Assembly: GCA_022695795.1 (NCBI GenBank) | Contig: MU404060.1 | Location: 242,749 to 306,748 of the forward strand | DNA length: 64,000 nucleotides | Reading direction: 5' to 3' | Source of the DNA: Biscogniauxia marginata | Lineage: Eukaryota > Ascomycota > Sordariomycetes > Xylariales > Xylariaceae | In this document: piece by piece, positions 1 through 11,432 of the stretch | How the letters are laid out: every line of letters starts with the position of its first letter | Numbering within the stretch: the stretch's first letter is position 1 | Translations under genes and position numbers: made by a program | Notes under the pieces: generated by a model | What the model was told of the DNA's origin: nothing | The model's input: only the letters and a program-made list of their open reading frames with translations | Databases searched by the model: none

Positions 1-1
1 A

Positions 2-709
2 GTCTTTATTACGCCAAGCCTACTACAGCTGTACGTTGACGTCCAAGCTCGTTTGGGCAAGCCGGAATCCCTCCCAGAAATATTCAAGCTATATGCCTCA
101 AAGCCCATGCCCAGGGAGGCCGCCGGGTCGCTGAGCTATGTCGAGCAGAACCCCAACCGAGTCGCAAATGCGATCGAACCAAAGGTTATCGAGACGGCCC
201 TTGACGCCGCGATCGAAGCCAAGAACCTGGATGCAGCAGTTGGTATCATCGAAAATAGCTACAAGACGAAAGCGTTCATTCGAAACAAGCTTCTTCGCCA
301 GGCCGTGCTCCCTGTCGGGGCGTTTGCGGCAGTCCCCCCGGCTGCCTATGCCCTGGCCACCAACTTTTCGCAATTGCAGCAGACAATGGATAGCACTCAT
401 GCCACGAACGTGGCATTTGCCGGTATTTTAGCATATGTGGGATTCACAGCCTCGATCGGCGTTGTTGCCCTGATGACCGCAAACGACCAGATGCGGCGCG
501 TTACGTGGGCTCCAGGGGTGCCGCTAAGAATGCGCTGGCTCAGAGAAGATGAAAGAGCCGCGTTGGACAAGGTGGCCTGTGCATGGGGCTTCCAGGAGGA
601 ATGGCGCCAAGGCGAGGAAGGGGGAGCTGACTGGGATGCCCTGCGCGAGTATATTGGCCAGAGGGGGATGATATTGGACCGCACCGAGCTACTGGAGGGA
701 ATGGACTAG
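2..709 (+). CDS. C-terminal part of an unrecognised fungal membrane protein (5' end outside window)
   Basis: The frame is open from base 2 to the TAG at 707-709 and no stop precedes it in the window, so the gene starts upstream. About 235 residues are visible. The first ~95 are helical and polar, with a stretch resembling a repeat helix (ALDAAIEAKNLDAAVGII). Two hydrophobic segments follow (around QAVLPVGAFAAVPPAAYALA and VAFAGILAYVGFTASIGVVA). A polar tail ends in ...GMILDRTELLEGMD. A two-helix organellar membrane protein is plausible, but no targeting sequence can be seen because the N-terminus is missing. I do not recognise the family. Codon use and the length of the open frame make coding status likely. 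Confidence 0.8.
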   Translation, partial: VFITPSLLQLYVDVQARLGKPESLPEIFKLYASKPMPREAAGSLSYVEQNPNRVANAIEPKVIETALDAAIEAKNLDAAVGIIENSYKTKAFIRNKLLRQAVLPVGAFAAVPPAAYALATNFSQLQQTMDSTHATNVAFAGILAYVGFTASIGVVALMTANDQMRRVTWAPGVPLRMRWLREDERAALDKVACAWGFQEEWRQGEEGGADWDALREYIGQRGMILDRTELLEGMD

Positions 710-1582
710 ATCCGAAGCTTAAAAACGCCCCCCCTTGCTGTGATATTGTACCCGACCTGGTGGCGTGCCCGTATCGAATCGCCTACGTGCCTACTGCCGC
801 CCCAAGCTCCGGCAGAAGTTGACTAGGTCCCGGGCACAGCCCGATGCCAGATCTTTCGGCGTCTATCAATCTCGGTCATGGGTGTTTCCAGTTTTCGCCA
901 AGGGTTGATCGGCGAGAGTTTGTCTCTCAGACACTGTCGCCAAGACTGCCAAGCGACGACGAACCAAAGGTCCTAAACAGTCACCAATCTGCCTTTCACT
1001 GGGTTTGCAACACTCTAGATATGCGACTATCCACTCTGACAGCTTCGTGTGGCCGCCGCTGCGTTGAACAGTGCCACAAGATAACCATCTTAGCGTGATA
1101 AGGTTCCACTCGGCCACGGGTCAGCTTGCGCAGCTATCCTTACCAATCCTCCCCCGGACGCGGGACTCATGGCTCATCGTAGACTTTCTATGACGCCCCA
1201 TGGCCGCCACAGACCCATCTTGGCCGCCATGTATTTATGAAGGTTATTGGAAATCATGGGGTAGTCGTTTTCTTCATTTGTCTATATGAAAGTCACTCCC
1301 ACTTTTTAAACAGTCGGGCCACAAATTCTTCTGTACCTTTAGGAATTGCAATAACGGCAAATTGCAGCAGATACCTACCTGACCATATCTGTAGGCGGCA
1401 TTATACGCAAACATAAAAGATATACCGGCCTGATTAGTTAATCTTGTTGCTTGCGCTGGAGCACGGCTCTTTGTTGTCCACAGGCTTCACACCGCCTACG
1501 CTGTCAACGTTCCTCCAACTCTACTCGCTCATCTCTAACTTTCGCTTATCCAAATTCGCCGTCGATTAGATCGGTGACCAAA
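710..1582. other. Intergenic region, no gene seen
   Basis: This separates the 3' end of the first gene from the start of a four-exon gene on the same strand. Short frames at 844-1098 and on the opposite strand show no family resemblance or splice partners. The last 140 bases are pyrimidine-rich, as expected for a fungal promoter and 5' leader. Confidence 0.6.
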
Positions 1583-2613
1583 ATGGGCGGGCAGTTCACT
1601 CCGTACGATCCAGTACGGTGTCCGCACTACGCGCACTTCACACAGAATCTTGATAGAGTACATTTCGACGCCTTATACTGGACGTTCTTCTTTCTCGTCA
1701 TCGGCGTTCTGTTTCTCGCTTCATGGATATATCAATGGTAACTCAACCGAAATACCATTTCTAGATATTTGTTGGAGGATATTCCTGGCTAACTATGGCG
1801 CAGGACGATGGTGTATCGAGAAAAACCGGGATATAGCGAAGAGAAATTTCGCACGAAGCTCAAGGTTGCGTTGACGTGTTCGATTATACTATTCTTTGTC
1901 GCTGCCGTTCTCCTGATAATCGAGGTGTTCGCTCTACTTGCACTACAATTCTGCGATGGCGAAGACCTGATGTCTCTGTACTGGTCTACTTGGACCATGC
2001 TACAGTTGGGTTCTGAAATAGCCATATTGGGTATTGTCTTAGCATTGTGGCATCATCTCTGCAACATCCGACATCCGTAAGTTCTCCTTGCTGCTCCTTG
2101 GTGCTAGATCTCCATGTCACGACCAGCTGCTGATTCTTCTCAAGGCTCTGGGCTCTTGCGTTAGGGACGCCTGTACTAGTCGTCGCGGGCTTCGGACACG
2201 TCATATCATTGACTCTCGAGATGTTTTACAAACGGGCCAAGGCCCGCCACAGGGCAAGGAGCGCCTCTCGAAGTGCCGCTCCAAGCGAGAAGTTCGCTAC
2301 CACACCTTCTTCGGCGTATGTCTCATCTACAACGGGCTATACTCGATGGAAGTCGCGCTAACAGCATTATAGCACTAGTATCAAACCGGAGCAGGAAGAA
2401 GTAGAACAACGCACACGCGAGCCTAGCATTGTCGAGGCCGGCCAGGTGCTATACTTCACCATTGACGTCGGCGACGATGAGCGTGTGAGACGATGGCCCT
2501 CTTTCGTCGGGGTGTCTAACGGCAAGGCCATCCTGCAGTTGAAAGCGCTTCCCGAGGTTCTTTCTCCGGACGAAGCACGCGTCTCGGGGGCCGCAGGACC
2601 TCCCAGGCTGTGA
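1583..2613 (+). CDS. Four-helix integral membrane protein, four exons, unknown family
   Basis: The model is join(1583..1737,1804..2076,2145..2315,2373..2613), 279 residues. The ATG at 1583 has a good context (ccaaaATGg). Donors are GTAACT, GTAAGT and GTATGT. Introns are 66, 68 and 57 bp, and the first and third carry CTAAC branch points. All junction phases agree and the frame stays open to the TGA at 2611-2613. Four hydrophobic segments lie near residues 33-50, 73-98, 118-140 and 145-166. A polar tail of about 110 residues follows, basic first (KRAKARHRARSASRS) and acidic later. The layout suggests a tetraspan plasma-membrane or endomembrane protein with a cytosolic tail. I do not recognise the family. 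Single-frame ORF calling misses this gene because no exon is long. Confidence 0.75.
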
Positions 2614-3632
2614 TTACTCACGCCACTGCCTGTCATACACCTGTCGTTCTATTCACTTCCGCGGAATATTTTCGATCTAGCTAAATCTTCACGCCTATTT
2701 TTTTTCGTACAACTTCGCTAAACGACTTATTTGGCTATTTTAACGGCGCACGAGATATGGGAGATGAGCAATTAGGGGGCTATACGAGGCGTCTGGCACA
2801 TGAATTGCTTCTTTCTGCTATATCATTTTAATAGGCGGCCTCAGCAGCACGACCATCATCAACGCTATTTTCAACTACTAAGGATACACACACGGGGTTT
2901 CCGTCCACTGGGACTGGGACTAGGTAAATTTGGGAGCGGGTGCATTTTTTTTCAACATGGGTAGAAGAACTCCGTGGGCGCTTGGATCCTGGGGAAAATT
3001 TCTCCCCAAGAAAACGTTTCATTTCCATGGGGCTGATCTTCTAAAAAACAGAGGGGGGAGGGCCTCGGACAATGGGTATTGTGGGTTGAGCATTTCGGGA
3101 CCAAGAAAAAGGTATACGACTGGAATGCTCGGCGCGCTGAGCAAATAATCACAAAAAGGGACGGTTCTTCACATGCTTAGAGTATTATTAGATATGGAAC
3201 CAAGGATGTATAGAGCCAGGGGCACTCACTCGCCATAACATCGTTTTATCACATAGTAACAATGACTAACTACCTACCTAGCTCATTTGCCCGAGCGCTT
3301 TGTCTATCGGAGAATATTTTGTTCTGTTTCCCCTTCTAGAATCTAGACAGAGCGAACAAAATCCCATAGAAATTAAGGGATGTAGAGGCAAAATGGAAAA
3401 TAAAATTTTCTTGTCGGTAATTACACTACATGAAATTACTCTGGCGTTGATATCAATGCTGAAAAAAAAAAAAAGCACACGGCCAATAGTTGTTGGCGCA
3501 TCGATAGCTTGACAATAAAATCCTCAGCTAAGCTTACTAGAACACCATTATAGGTACCTTGCTGTACCTGGTAAGACCCGAGTCGGCGGGACGCGGGATG
3601 AAAAGACGTGTCCGGCTTATTCATCTAACTAG

Positions 3633-3656
3633 TGTATGTACATACATACATACATA
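3633..3656. repeat. (CATA)n microsatellite
   Basis: Consecutive CATA/TACA units are visible in the sequence, flanked by unrelated DNA. Confidence 0.8.
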
Positions 3657-4154
3657 GTCGGTATCAATTGGGCACCGGTATCAATTCAGCAGGACAGGGG
3701 GGGGGCAAGGGGAGGGTGGGAAGGGAAGACGGGGACGGAGGATGGGGACCAGGATAGGGGTCATGGATGGGTGGATGGATGGAAAGCACATGGTGGAAGA
3801 AGGAATATGGAAGAAGAAGGTTCATCATATAACAACTCTCTCTATACTATTACCTACTGTGCAGGTAGTGGGTACCTGTCAGTCACAGTCAAAACATTCC
3901 TTGCGCGACGGGACAAGGGCATCAGTAGGTAGGTAGGTAAAGCTCGTGCGTTTGCGTGCGTGCGTGTTGTGGGTGGGTGGATAATATGCAACTAGCCGAA
4001 AAGCAAGTACCGATGCCTGGCCCCTTCGATCTATGCGCTATGGACGCTGACGTCCCAACTTGCGGCAGACAAAGATTATATAGGTGAAACAAAAATCTGA
4101 CCTTAGTAGTTTAGATACCCGGACCTTTGAGGTATGGCAAAAATGGGCGAGGTA

Positions 4155-4385
4155 GGTATGTAGATAGGTAGGTAGGTACTACCTAAGAGTGAAACCTCAG
4201 AAAAGGGTGGGCGGGAACGCGGGAACGACGACCGAGACCATTTCCCATTTTCCCGTTTCTTTTTCCTTCGTTCACTTTTTCTCACCTTCTTACTCATTCC
4301 GGTATATAAGTGGATATTCCCAACACTATGTAGGTACCTACATACCTACATACATAGGTACATACATACATTTACCTAACTAACT
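4155..4385. repeat. Cluster of GGTA / CATA short repeats
   Basis: Runs of TAGGTAGGTAGG at the left and of CATACATA, ACCTACATACCTA and TACATACA at the right flank a pyrimidine-rich centre. The same motif family recurs near 3925, 5560-5640, 25980, 28550 and 42180. Confidence 0.6.
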
Positions 4386-5060
4386 GTGTCCTGCCGTCCC
4401 CCCACCTCCCTTACCTTACGTCTCTCACCTTGTCAGTTATATGTTACTTATTAACCTAACATAAGCTGTGTATACCCTGTTTGACGTTGGGCATCTATGT
4501 TTTAATAATACACTACATGCCCGTTTCATTTCGTTTCACGAGGTAAGGAACTTTTGTTTTTATTTAAAATTACGCGTCTCTGTAGTCCGTATAATAGCTT
4601 AGTTTTAAGTACCTCCTTAGCTTACTCACATTACACAGTATCAAGCCTCCCGGTGAGGGGTGGGGGTGGGAAGGGGGGGTATGTATGTATGTGAGTTAAA
4701 AAAAATGTATGTACGAGTAAGTGTAGTGTATACGTACGCGGTGTCGCGGTGTCAGTAATGCCATGCTGATCGGCTTGGGCCCCGGATGGAAAGATCTCCA
4801 CTGGGTAACGCCAAAGTCGACGGAGTTTTTGAAACAAGCGGCCAATGACACGGGAGGATTTGTGTTCCTACACTGCGGGTTGCATGCAGAAATACATACC
4901 TGCCTACCTCACAACAGAGATTGGCATGCGGTTGTCATTGTTTCATTTACGATTTAAAAATAACCAGACAGCGCTCTGCTTTTCTACTCATTGCGACGGT
5001 GTATCAACTAATACGTATAAACTTACATATAGAATAAAGCAACTATATTTTACTTCTCTT

Positions 5061-5082
5061 TTCTCTCTCTCTCTCTCTCTCT
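5061..5082. repeat. (CT)n microsatellite
   Basis: An uninterrupted CT dinucleotide run of about 20 bases. Confidence 0.85.
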
Positions 5083-6079
5083 TATTACCTCCATATATTA
5101 GAAGTTAACATCGAAAGTATAGAGGAAAGGTTACCCGACAGAAGCATATGTCTCCCTGGTATATACTTCGTACATTATGTACAAAAGGTGTCCGAATTAG
5201 TAAGGGCCAAATTTTAACGGTACTTCTGACGTAACGCCTAGCTTACCAAGAGATAAGGTTGACCTTGGGCGTTTTCCCATTCTATCCCGGCAACCAACCA
5301 ACATGGAACGAGACTTATCTAGCCCAAACTTGGATCTACCAAGATATTCAATTATACTACGTAGGTAGATACCTAGTACATAATGTCTCAAGGGTGAAAC
5401 AAAAGAAAACCAAAACATTCTCATTCCCACGCTAAGTTCAAATAAAACAAGCCCGCTTACAATAGTACAATAGTACTATGTATGTACCTATGTAGGATCC
5501 TTCATTCCTTCAAATATAGGTATGTTCATATGTGCATACATAGATACCTCTACCACTTACAGGTAGGTACCTAACTTTAGGTAGTCAACGCACTCTGATC
5601 ACTATCATCTTGTATACCTACCTAGGTACATATGTATGCAACGGTGGCGAGTCACGTAGGACGCATGATAGAAATGCAGAGGTGGTGGCAGGTAATCTTA
5701 TCTATCAGTCAGTCAGCCAGATTGTGTATCTACTATCTATATGCAGGTGCGTATATTCGTCATGTCCACTCCTCTCGGTAAAGCCACTTAAAAGCTGTCC
5801 ATACATAATCAGTAAAGAAGAAAAGCAAAGAAAATAAACCGGTGACATCGAGGAAGGCCAGCAAAGAGGACCATAATAAAGTCAGTCGAAACACCCCTAC
5901 CAGCCTAAGTAGGTATATAACGGGTTTGGGGTAATATGGACACCGGCCCTTCCCTTCAAAGTTCCTTGGCAAATCTAACTTAGCACATATGAATGCCCCT
6001 TGGGCAGCGAGCGGCACTTACACCGACTCCCGGGATGTAATTTTCCTGCCAAGCAAGCAGGGGTGGGGGGGAGGTGCCC

Positions 6080-6113
6080 AGAGAGAGAGAGATAGAGAGA
6101 GAGAGAAAGAGAA
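6080..6113. repeat. (GA)n microsatellite, slightly interrupted
   Basis: A GA dinucleotide run with one T interruption and an AAAG end. Confidence 0.85.
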
Positions 6114-6698
6114 ACATTCTATTTGTTTCTTGTACTGTAGAGAGAGTGTATGTGTGTGTGTCGTATTTCGCTGGGGTGGTATTGGCACATCTGGATCTAC
6201 CGTACTACCTCACCTAGCATATGCAGCTAGCTGAGGCTGTACCTCTCTCCTGGCTTATGAGATAAGAAACACACAGACACGCCAAACGCTCGGCACCAAG
6301 ACCGCCAAGGAGAGCAACGACTCGTCATCACCTGCGGAAATCAGCCAGCCAAAAGTCCGGCCTACACCTTCGGCATTAAGATGCACCTTGGATCAAGAAT
6401 GGCATTAAGCCTTTTGCTTGCGTGACGAACCAGGGCTAGGGAAATAGCTCCGGCTTCTAAGCTTATGTGAGATGATATACCCTTACAGGAGATTAATCTA
6501 GATCGATACGGGAAGGAGCGGAAGGGTTTTTTCTTGTCTGCCCATCCCCCCGGGGGGGCGTGTACCTAATCTATTCTCCGACCAAGTCGGAGCTAGGAAG
6601 ATGGATGCAAAGGACGAGATAGGCGCCGGGGGAAAAAGGAAGGAGGGGAGAGCCAAGTGAGAGGTACGTTATCGGATTGATAATCTAGCTAAGCTAGT

Positions 6699-7790
6699 TT
6701 ACACCCGTCCCGCCCGTCCGACCTGCAAGATCTCACCGGACCGCTGCTCGTCGCTGCGTAGGACTGGCCAGCTAGCGCCGTCGGCCTTGTATAGACTGAC
6801 TTCGAGTTTGGTGCCGAGGACTTTGAACGACGACTTCTCCGTGTCGATAGATGCGAACAGGGGCACTGTGGTCTTGTACCGCTTAGGCTGTGCGTCACTT
6901 GTGGGGAGGTCGAGTTGCAGCGCTTGCGCTTCGAATTTCACCGTCGCCTTGGTACTGTCGATCTTCTTCAAGAAGAAGGATACTATCACGGTTGAGGGCG
7001 TCTGGTAGAAATCGTGACGCACCGATTCCAGTAGCTCCTCACCACCGTCGCCGGACGCAGACGTACCGCCCTTAGCTTTCTTGGCCTTGTCCTGGCCTGA
7101 GCCAATGAACAGATGTCGGGGCGACGTCTTGCAGCCCTCGATCTTCATGAATTGGTCGAACTCTAGCACTCGTCGCTTGCAGCAACTATACCCTTTGCTA
7201 CCCTCGTGGAAGATAGGGGCACCAGGGTGGTGGACGCATTTCTCATCGTCAGACCTCGCCTGGCCCTTCTTATATGCCACGTTGCAGCCTTTCCGTCGGC
7301 ATACCTTGCCGTCTGGGATCTCGAGCGACGGCTCGTCGTCTTCAGACTCTGGCGGCGGGGGCAGCGCGGTTGGTGCTGGCTGGGGTGCGAGCGGGGCACG
7401 CGATGGTACGGCGGAGTCTATAGCTTCGGACAACTTGGAGGCGAGGGACTGCGACGTTGGCGTTGCGTTGGCAGCGTCCTGGTCCGACTTCTTCTCGATC
7501 TTCGGAGGTAGGTCGGTCGTGCTGTGCTTGCCCTCGGTGCAAGGGGCGATCTCGAGGAACTCGTCAAAGGTAAGAACTCTCGGCTTGCAACATTTCCAAC
7601 CTGGAGAGCAAGTCAATACCTCGGTCGACCCCTACCCGGACTTACCACCTAGCGATGGAAACGGTAAGGTGGAGTGTCGCTCACCCTTCTGCCCCTCGTG
7701 GAATATGGGAGGACCCGGATGGTACTTGCAGACCTCGTCGGTGTCGGTGTATTGCTTGCCGCAACCTTGATGAACACACTTCTGGGCCAT
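6699..7790 (-). CDS. CHORD-CS protein (Rar1/CHP-1/Morgana type Hsp90 co-chaperone)
   Basis: The model is complement(join(6699..7600,7685..7790)), 335 residues. Exon 1 starts at the ATG at 7790-7788. The 84-bp intron (GTGAGC...CTCCAG) splits a glycine codon, and splicing restores the first CHORD without a gap. The first CHORD covers residues ~5-62 (CVHQGC, CKYHPGPPIFHEG, GWKCC). The second is near 135-200 (CRRKGC, CVHHPGAPIFHEG, GYSCC). The C-terminal CS domain (~220-320) starts at RHDFYQTPSTV. Each CHORD binds zinc through its Cys/His set. In plants and animals such proteins act with Sgt1 and Hsp90 in the cytosol. The linker is rich in Ala, Ser and Pro. The gene is head-to-head with the DUF836 gene at 8549. 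Confidence 0.93.
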
Positions 7791-8548
7791 CTTCGGTCTG
7801 ATTGGCAACGAGGAGATAAGGGGATATTAGTGTCAGTCTTGAGTTTGATCTTGTCTTGTCTTGTCTTGTCTTGTCTTGTCCCGACTAAGGGCTGTGTCTA
7901 GGTTGTGTTTCGTTTTTCCTTGAGTGCTCCTACTGTTGACGGGGAGCTGAGCCTCAAATATGATCTGTTCCAACGTTATGTGCAGCATGTAAGAGCTGGG
8001 ATTCTGTAGTGTAAGAACTGGGACGTGGAGGGGCTTCAGGTGTCTGGCATGTTCTGCCAAATTCTGTAGTTGTAACCAGTGGAAGTCGTTCGAGCAATTG
8101 GTGGTCTTTTTGTTTTCACCGCCTTCCCCTTACGGCCGTCCCCCCGCCTGGCAGTTTACGCGAGGGAAGCTTATGACGTCTGGGGTACGGAGCACCTGCC
8201 AGCTACAGGGGACACCCCCCGGCGACTGGAGAATGCAACCTCCGTCCATTCAAAAGCTGTGAACTAGGCGCAAAACTGCAAGGCACCGCCGCACCGTCTT
8301 CGAATCTCATCTCATCGATCCCGTCTCGGTTTACCACCCGTTCCTTGCTTGCTTGATACCTTGCCCCGTAGGGCTGAATTATTTGCATCGTCCTCAAACG
8401 TGGCTATCGTACGATCAAGAATCATACGATTTTTTCCCTTAGTGTCTTCTTAACCATTAATGTTCATCTTTAACCCCCCCCGGGGCCCCAGCATTAATAA
8501 CAACACCCCTTCGTTTCTTCTTCCATTTGCACTATTTAAGTTCTCACG
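7791..8548. promoter_or_regulatory. Shared divergent intergenic region between the CHORD and DUF836 genes
   Basis: The two genes start about 760 bp apart on opposite strands, so this stretch must hold both promoters. It contains a (TTGTC)6 pentanucleotide repeat 61 bp upstream of the CHORD start codon. A homopolymer pair (C then G) lies near 8476-8488. I see no clear TATA box for either gene and no further ORF. Confidence 0.55.
7851..7880. repeat. (TTGTC)6 pentanucleotide repeat
   Basis: Six perfect tandem TTGTC units sit in the presumed promoter or 5' leader of the CHORD gene. On the coding strand of that gene they read GACAA. Confidence 0.9.
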
Positions 8549-8976
8549 ATGCGCCCCTCCTTCAGACTTTCTCAGGCGTGCCGAATCACCCTCTTTACAC
8601 GAAAGAACTGCGGTCTCTGTACGGAAGCTAGGTCGGTCCTTTCCGATGTTTGGGATTCACGACCTTTCCACTTCAAGGAGATCGACATCATCGAGTCCGA
8701 TTCTGTACCCCGCTGGCGAGATCTATACGAATTTGATGTCCCCGTGGTACGTCGATAGTGCTTCGAGAACGCAGCCAAGTTTGATTCGAGGCCACTCGAA
8801 GTCAGAATCAATGAGAATCGACAGCTGATGGCTTCGCCCTGTTGTTGCAGATCCACATTAACAAGTCATCGGCACCTGAGGAGCACCCACAGGCGGCCTC
8901 GAAAGCAGTCAAACTCATGCACCGCTTTACTACGGATCAGGTGAGGGCAAAGATGGACGCTGTCGAGGGATCATGA
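8549..8976 (+). CDS. DUF836 glutaredoxin-like protein
   Basis: The model is join(8549..8746,8851..8976), 107 residues. The intron is GTACGT...TTGCAG, 104 bp, phase 0. Residues 12-24 (RITLFTRKNCGLC) form the first strand and the CxxC active-site motif (C21, C24) of a thioredoxin fold. The splice joins YEFDVPV to IHINKSS, the conserved cis-proline and following strand. The length matches the family (about 100 residues). These are small thioredoxin-fold proteins related to yeast YDR286C, and the physiological substrate is not established. The basic N-terminus (MRPSFRLSQACR) could be a short mitochondrial signal, but that is only inference. Confidence 0.9.
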
Positions 8977-9242
8977 GACGCAAGACAAGGAGGATAGTAC
9001 GGGAAGCTCGTCGCAAATCTTTCGTCACTATTTCTCCGAATTGCTTCTCAGCATGTACAGCGGCCGCCTCCCATAGGAGCATAAATTCATATTATCCCCT
9101 CTCCGGCAGTATTCTCCAAGCTTATGGCCCTGATATTTCACCACGATGCCACGGCAGCGTGAATACCGGACCATGTTTGACGAGGATCAGACATACGACA
9201 CCGAGTACTATGACAACCTAAAATTACTTCGCGATGTCATTC

Positions 9243-10243
9243 TCAGTACTGTCCTCTTTCCTGTGGTATGGATTGACCCCGAGCGACACTTAGCGACTGA
9301 GCAACGGTAGTTTGAAGTACTGTCGTATCGAGAGCGACACTAATCATGTGAAAACCCTTGTCCGCATACTCTTTCGCCTGTTCCGCATTGCTGGCGAACC
9401 AGCCACACTTCTTACCAGCCTTGTGAGTAGCATCGAGAATACGATCGATAGCTTTCACCAGTTCTGGTTGCATCACGCCGTTCAGGATTGGGTAGCCGAT
9501 ATTGTTACCTAGGTCGAATGGTCCTACGTAGAGAACATCAACACCAGGAACTGCCGCGATTTCCTCCACTGCGTCAAGCGCCTCTTGCGTCTCAATCTGC
9601 ACCATGGTTAGGAGCGAATCGTTTGCTTGTTGCAGATACTCCGTCATTGTTGGGATAGGGGTAAATCGCTCCATGGCAAAGGGTGATCCCAGCCCACGTT
9701 GTCCTTGGGGTGGAAATTTAGCAGCAGCTACAATTTTCCTAGCCTCTTCAGCTGACCGTAACAGGGGAACCAAGATCTAATTTGTCAGAATGTATTCCAT
9801 TCATCAACCGCAATCACTTCACTTACTCCGTGAGCGCCAGCATCAAGTGCGCCTTTGTTAAATAGGTATCAGCGATACATAGGTGGTATCTAAGATTATC
9901 ATTCACACTCACGCTTCACCATCCACCCTTGCACATCCGGTATCCTGACCAGTGGACTCGCTCCACAGCTCGCGATTGCTGGAATAGCCTCATGCATAGC
10001 GGTGTCTATTAGGCAGATCAAGTCTCCTTAGCTGTCTAGATTCGTACGTCGGACTGTTGTCCCTGATGGTGTTCAGGACCTCATACCATCTATGTTTCCA
10101 TGCTCGCAGTCAACCATAACCCAGTCAACTTCAGCTCGTGCTAAAATCCTCGAGACATTCTGCCCTGGTAATGTCTGCCAGAGTCCCATGCTGGGGCCCT
10201 CATTCTTATCGAAGGCAGTTTTCAAAACACACCCCTGTAGCAT
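9243..10243 (-). CDS. HpcH/HpaI (2,4-dihydroxyhept-2-enedioate) aldolase family protein
   Basis: The model is complement(join(9243..9776,9827..9852,9913..10005,10087..10243)), 269 residues. It has three introns (50, 60 and 81 bp) and a 26-nt micro-exon. Splicing restores the family sequence across every junction (VDCEHGNIDD, PDVQGWMVKRALDAGAHG, ILVPLLRS). Family landmarks are the catalytic-region motif VDCEHGN, the metal-binding Glu in MVQIETQEAL and the Asp in VLYVGPFDLG. These class II, divalent-metal pyruvate aldolases cleave or condense 4-hydroxy-2-oxo acids in a TIM-barrel fold, here probably in catabolism of aromatic or sugar acids. The frame stays open upstream to an ATG at 10366, which would add 41 basic residues. 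The ATG at 10243 fits the usual N-terminus better. Confidence 0.9.
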
Positions 10244-11398
10244 GTTGAAGTATCGTCTCGTGGAAGACCGAGTTACAGCATGGAGGAGTTGGAAGAGGAC
10301 GTATCTCTTTGAACGAGTGATCAACATCCGGCTCACTGGAGCGACCGTTCGAGTTAAGCAGAACATGAAGATTCAGACACTGCGTAGTTAGATTCAAAGG
10401 TTAAATAGTCTGAGACAATAACAGCGTATAGGATATTACGATGAGGAGATTCGACCGACACCCCGCCCCTATTTGCGGGGTAGCGTGAATCTTGGGACCC
10501 CGTAGTGGTAAGTGGCATTGCTATCTCAGTTGGAGATGCGTTGATAAATGGCCAAAGCACTTGCTAATTGGATACTGTGAGGGAGCTCAGGAGAGTGTGG
10601 GTTGTAATTGATGTCGTTTTAGGAATCTCGGACTGCTATTAGTGGCGAATCCTGGTTTGATAGTTTGTCGCGTTGATCTATTCCTATAGAACAACATGCA
10701 TTGAAGTCATGTTACCTGTAGGTATCTCGTACTTAATAAGCATCAATAACGGAATAAGAAAAATACCTAGTCTTTCCTTGGTAAGAAGAGATTTATGTAA
10801 TGAGGCATATCGATTCTATGTGTAGTCACGATAGGTACACGTAAAGCCCTCGTTGCGCCGTGAGACTCAATATACACTAGCTGATATGCTAGATGATGTC
10901 TTATGTATAAAACTAACAATGGGAGGCATCTGTGGTCTGGTCTCCCATTGCTTTTTTCATCTACAATAATCATTTCCTGAATATTTCCGATCATTAGGTT
11001 TATATGTGCGTCTAGCGCCTTTGCCGCCACCGTGGTAACATACAGGGGGGAAAGGATTATTGTGCATCACGACCTTACTTCTTCTTCTCACACTTTGAAT
11101 ATCTCCCATGGCCGATATGTACATGCTTTGCCGTTCCCTTCTCTTGCTATACTGACTCACAGTATCATTTGTTCTAACTAATTATTATAATGCTCCATCG
11201 CTTCCTATTATTCGATATCGCTTATGAGAGCGCTTACTTTGGTATGGTAGTAATTAGGTTTGATAGTACACCTGACCGAAAAGGCCATATTACTCATACC
11301 TGTTGCTAACAACGGCTCATGCCACAATTTCCGTGCCTTGATAGAGGGGTTTTTAAAAGGAAATAAAAAAGAAAGAAGAAAGAGCAACCTCATGACAC

Positions 11399-11432
11399 TG
11401 TTGAGATATAAGACTCGCTAAGCTAAGGCGCG
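11399..11432. repeat. Dispersed repeat copy 1 (core CTCGCTAAGCTAAGG)
   Basis: About 34 bases match 18746-18779 in the same orientation with roughly four mismatches. The 15-base core is identical. The similarity stops on both sides. Confidence 0.6.

Larger units (their letters stand above)
2614..6698. other. 4-kb intergenic region rich in simple repeats
   Basis: No frame here looks like protein. The region has many GGTAGGTACCTACC/CATACATA-type short repeats, homopurine and homopyrimidine runs, and AT-rich spacers. The small frames are explained by repeats (for example 3636-3932 and 4189-4383). It separates the four-helix membrane protein gene from the 3' end of the CHORD gene. Confidence 0.6.

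Noticed and set aside
7081..7770. 229-codon plus-strand ORF
   Set aside because: It lies antisense to the well-supported CHORD gene and even crosses its intron; it is a shadow frame.
9146..9310. 54-codon ATG ORF (MPRQREYRTMFDEDQTYDTE...) overlapping the aldolase 3' end
   Set aside because: The composition looks protein-like, but it is short, overlaps the end of the aldolase exon on the other strand, and matches nothing I recognise.
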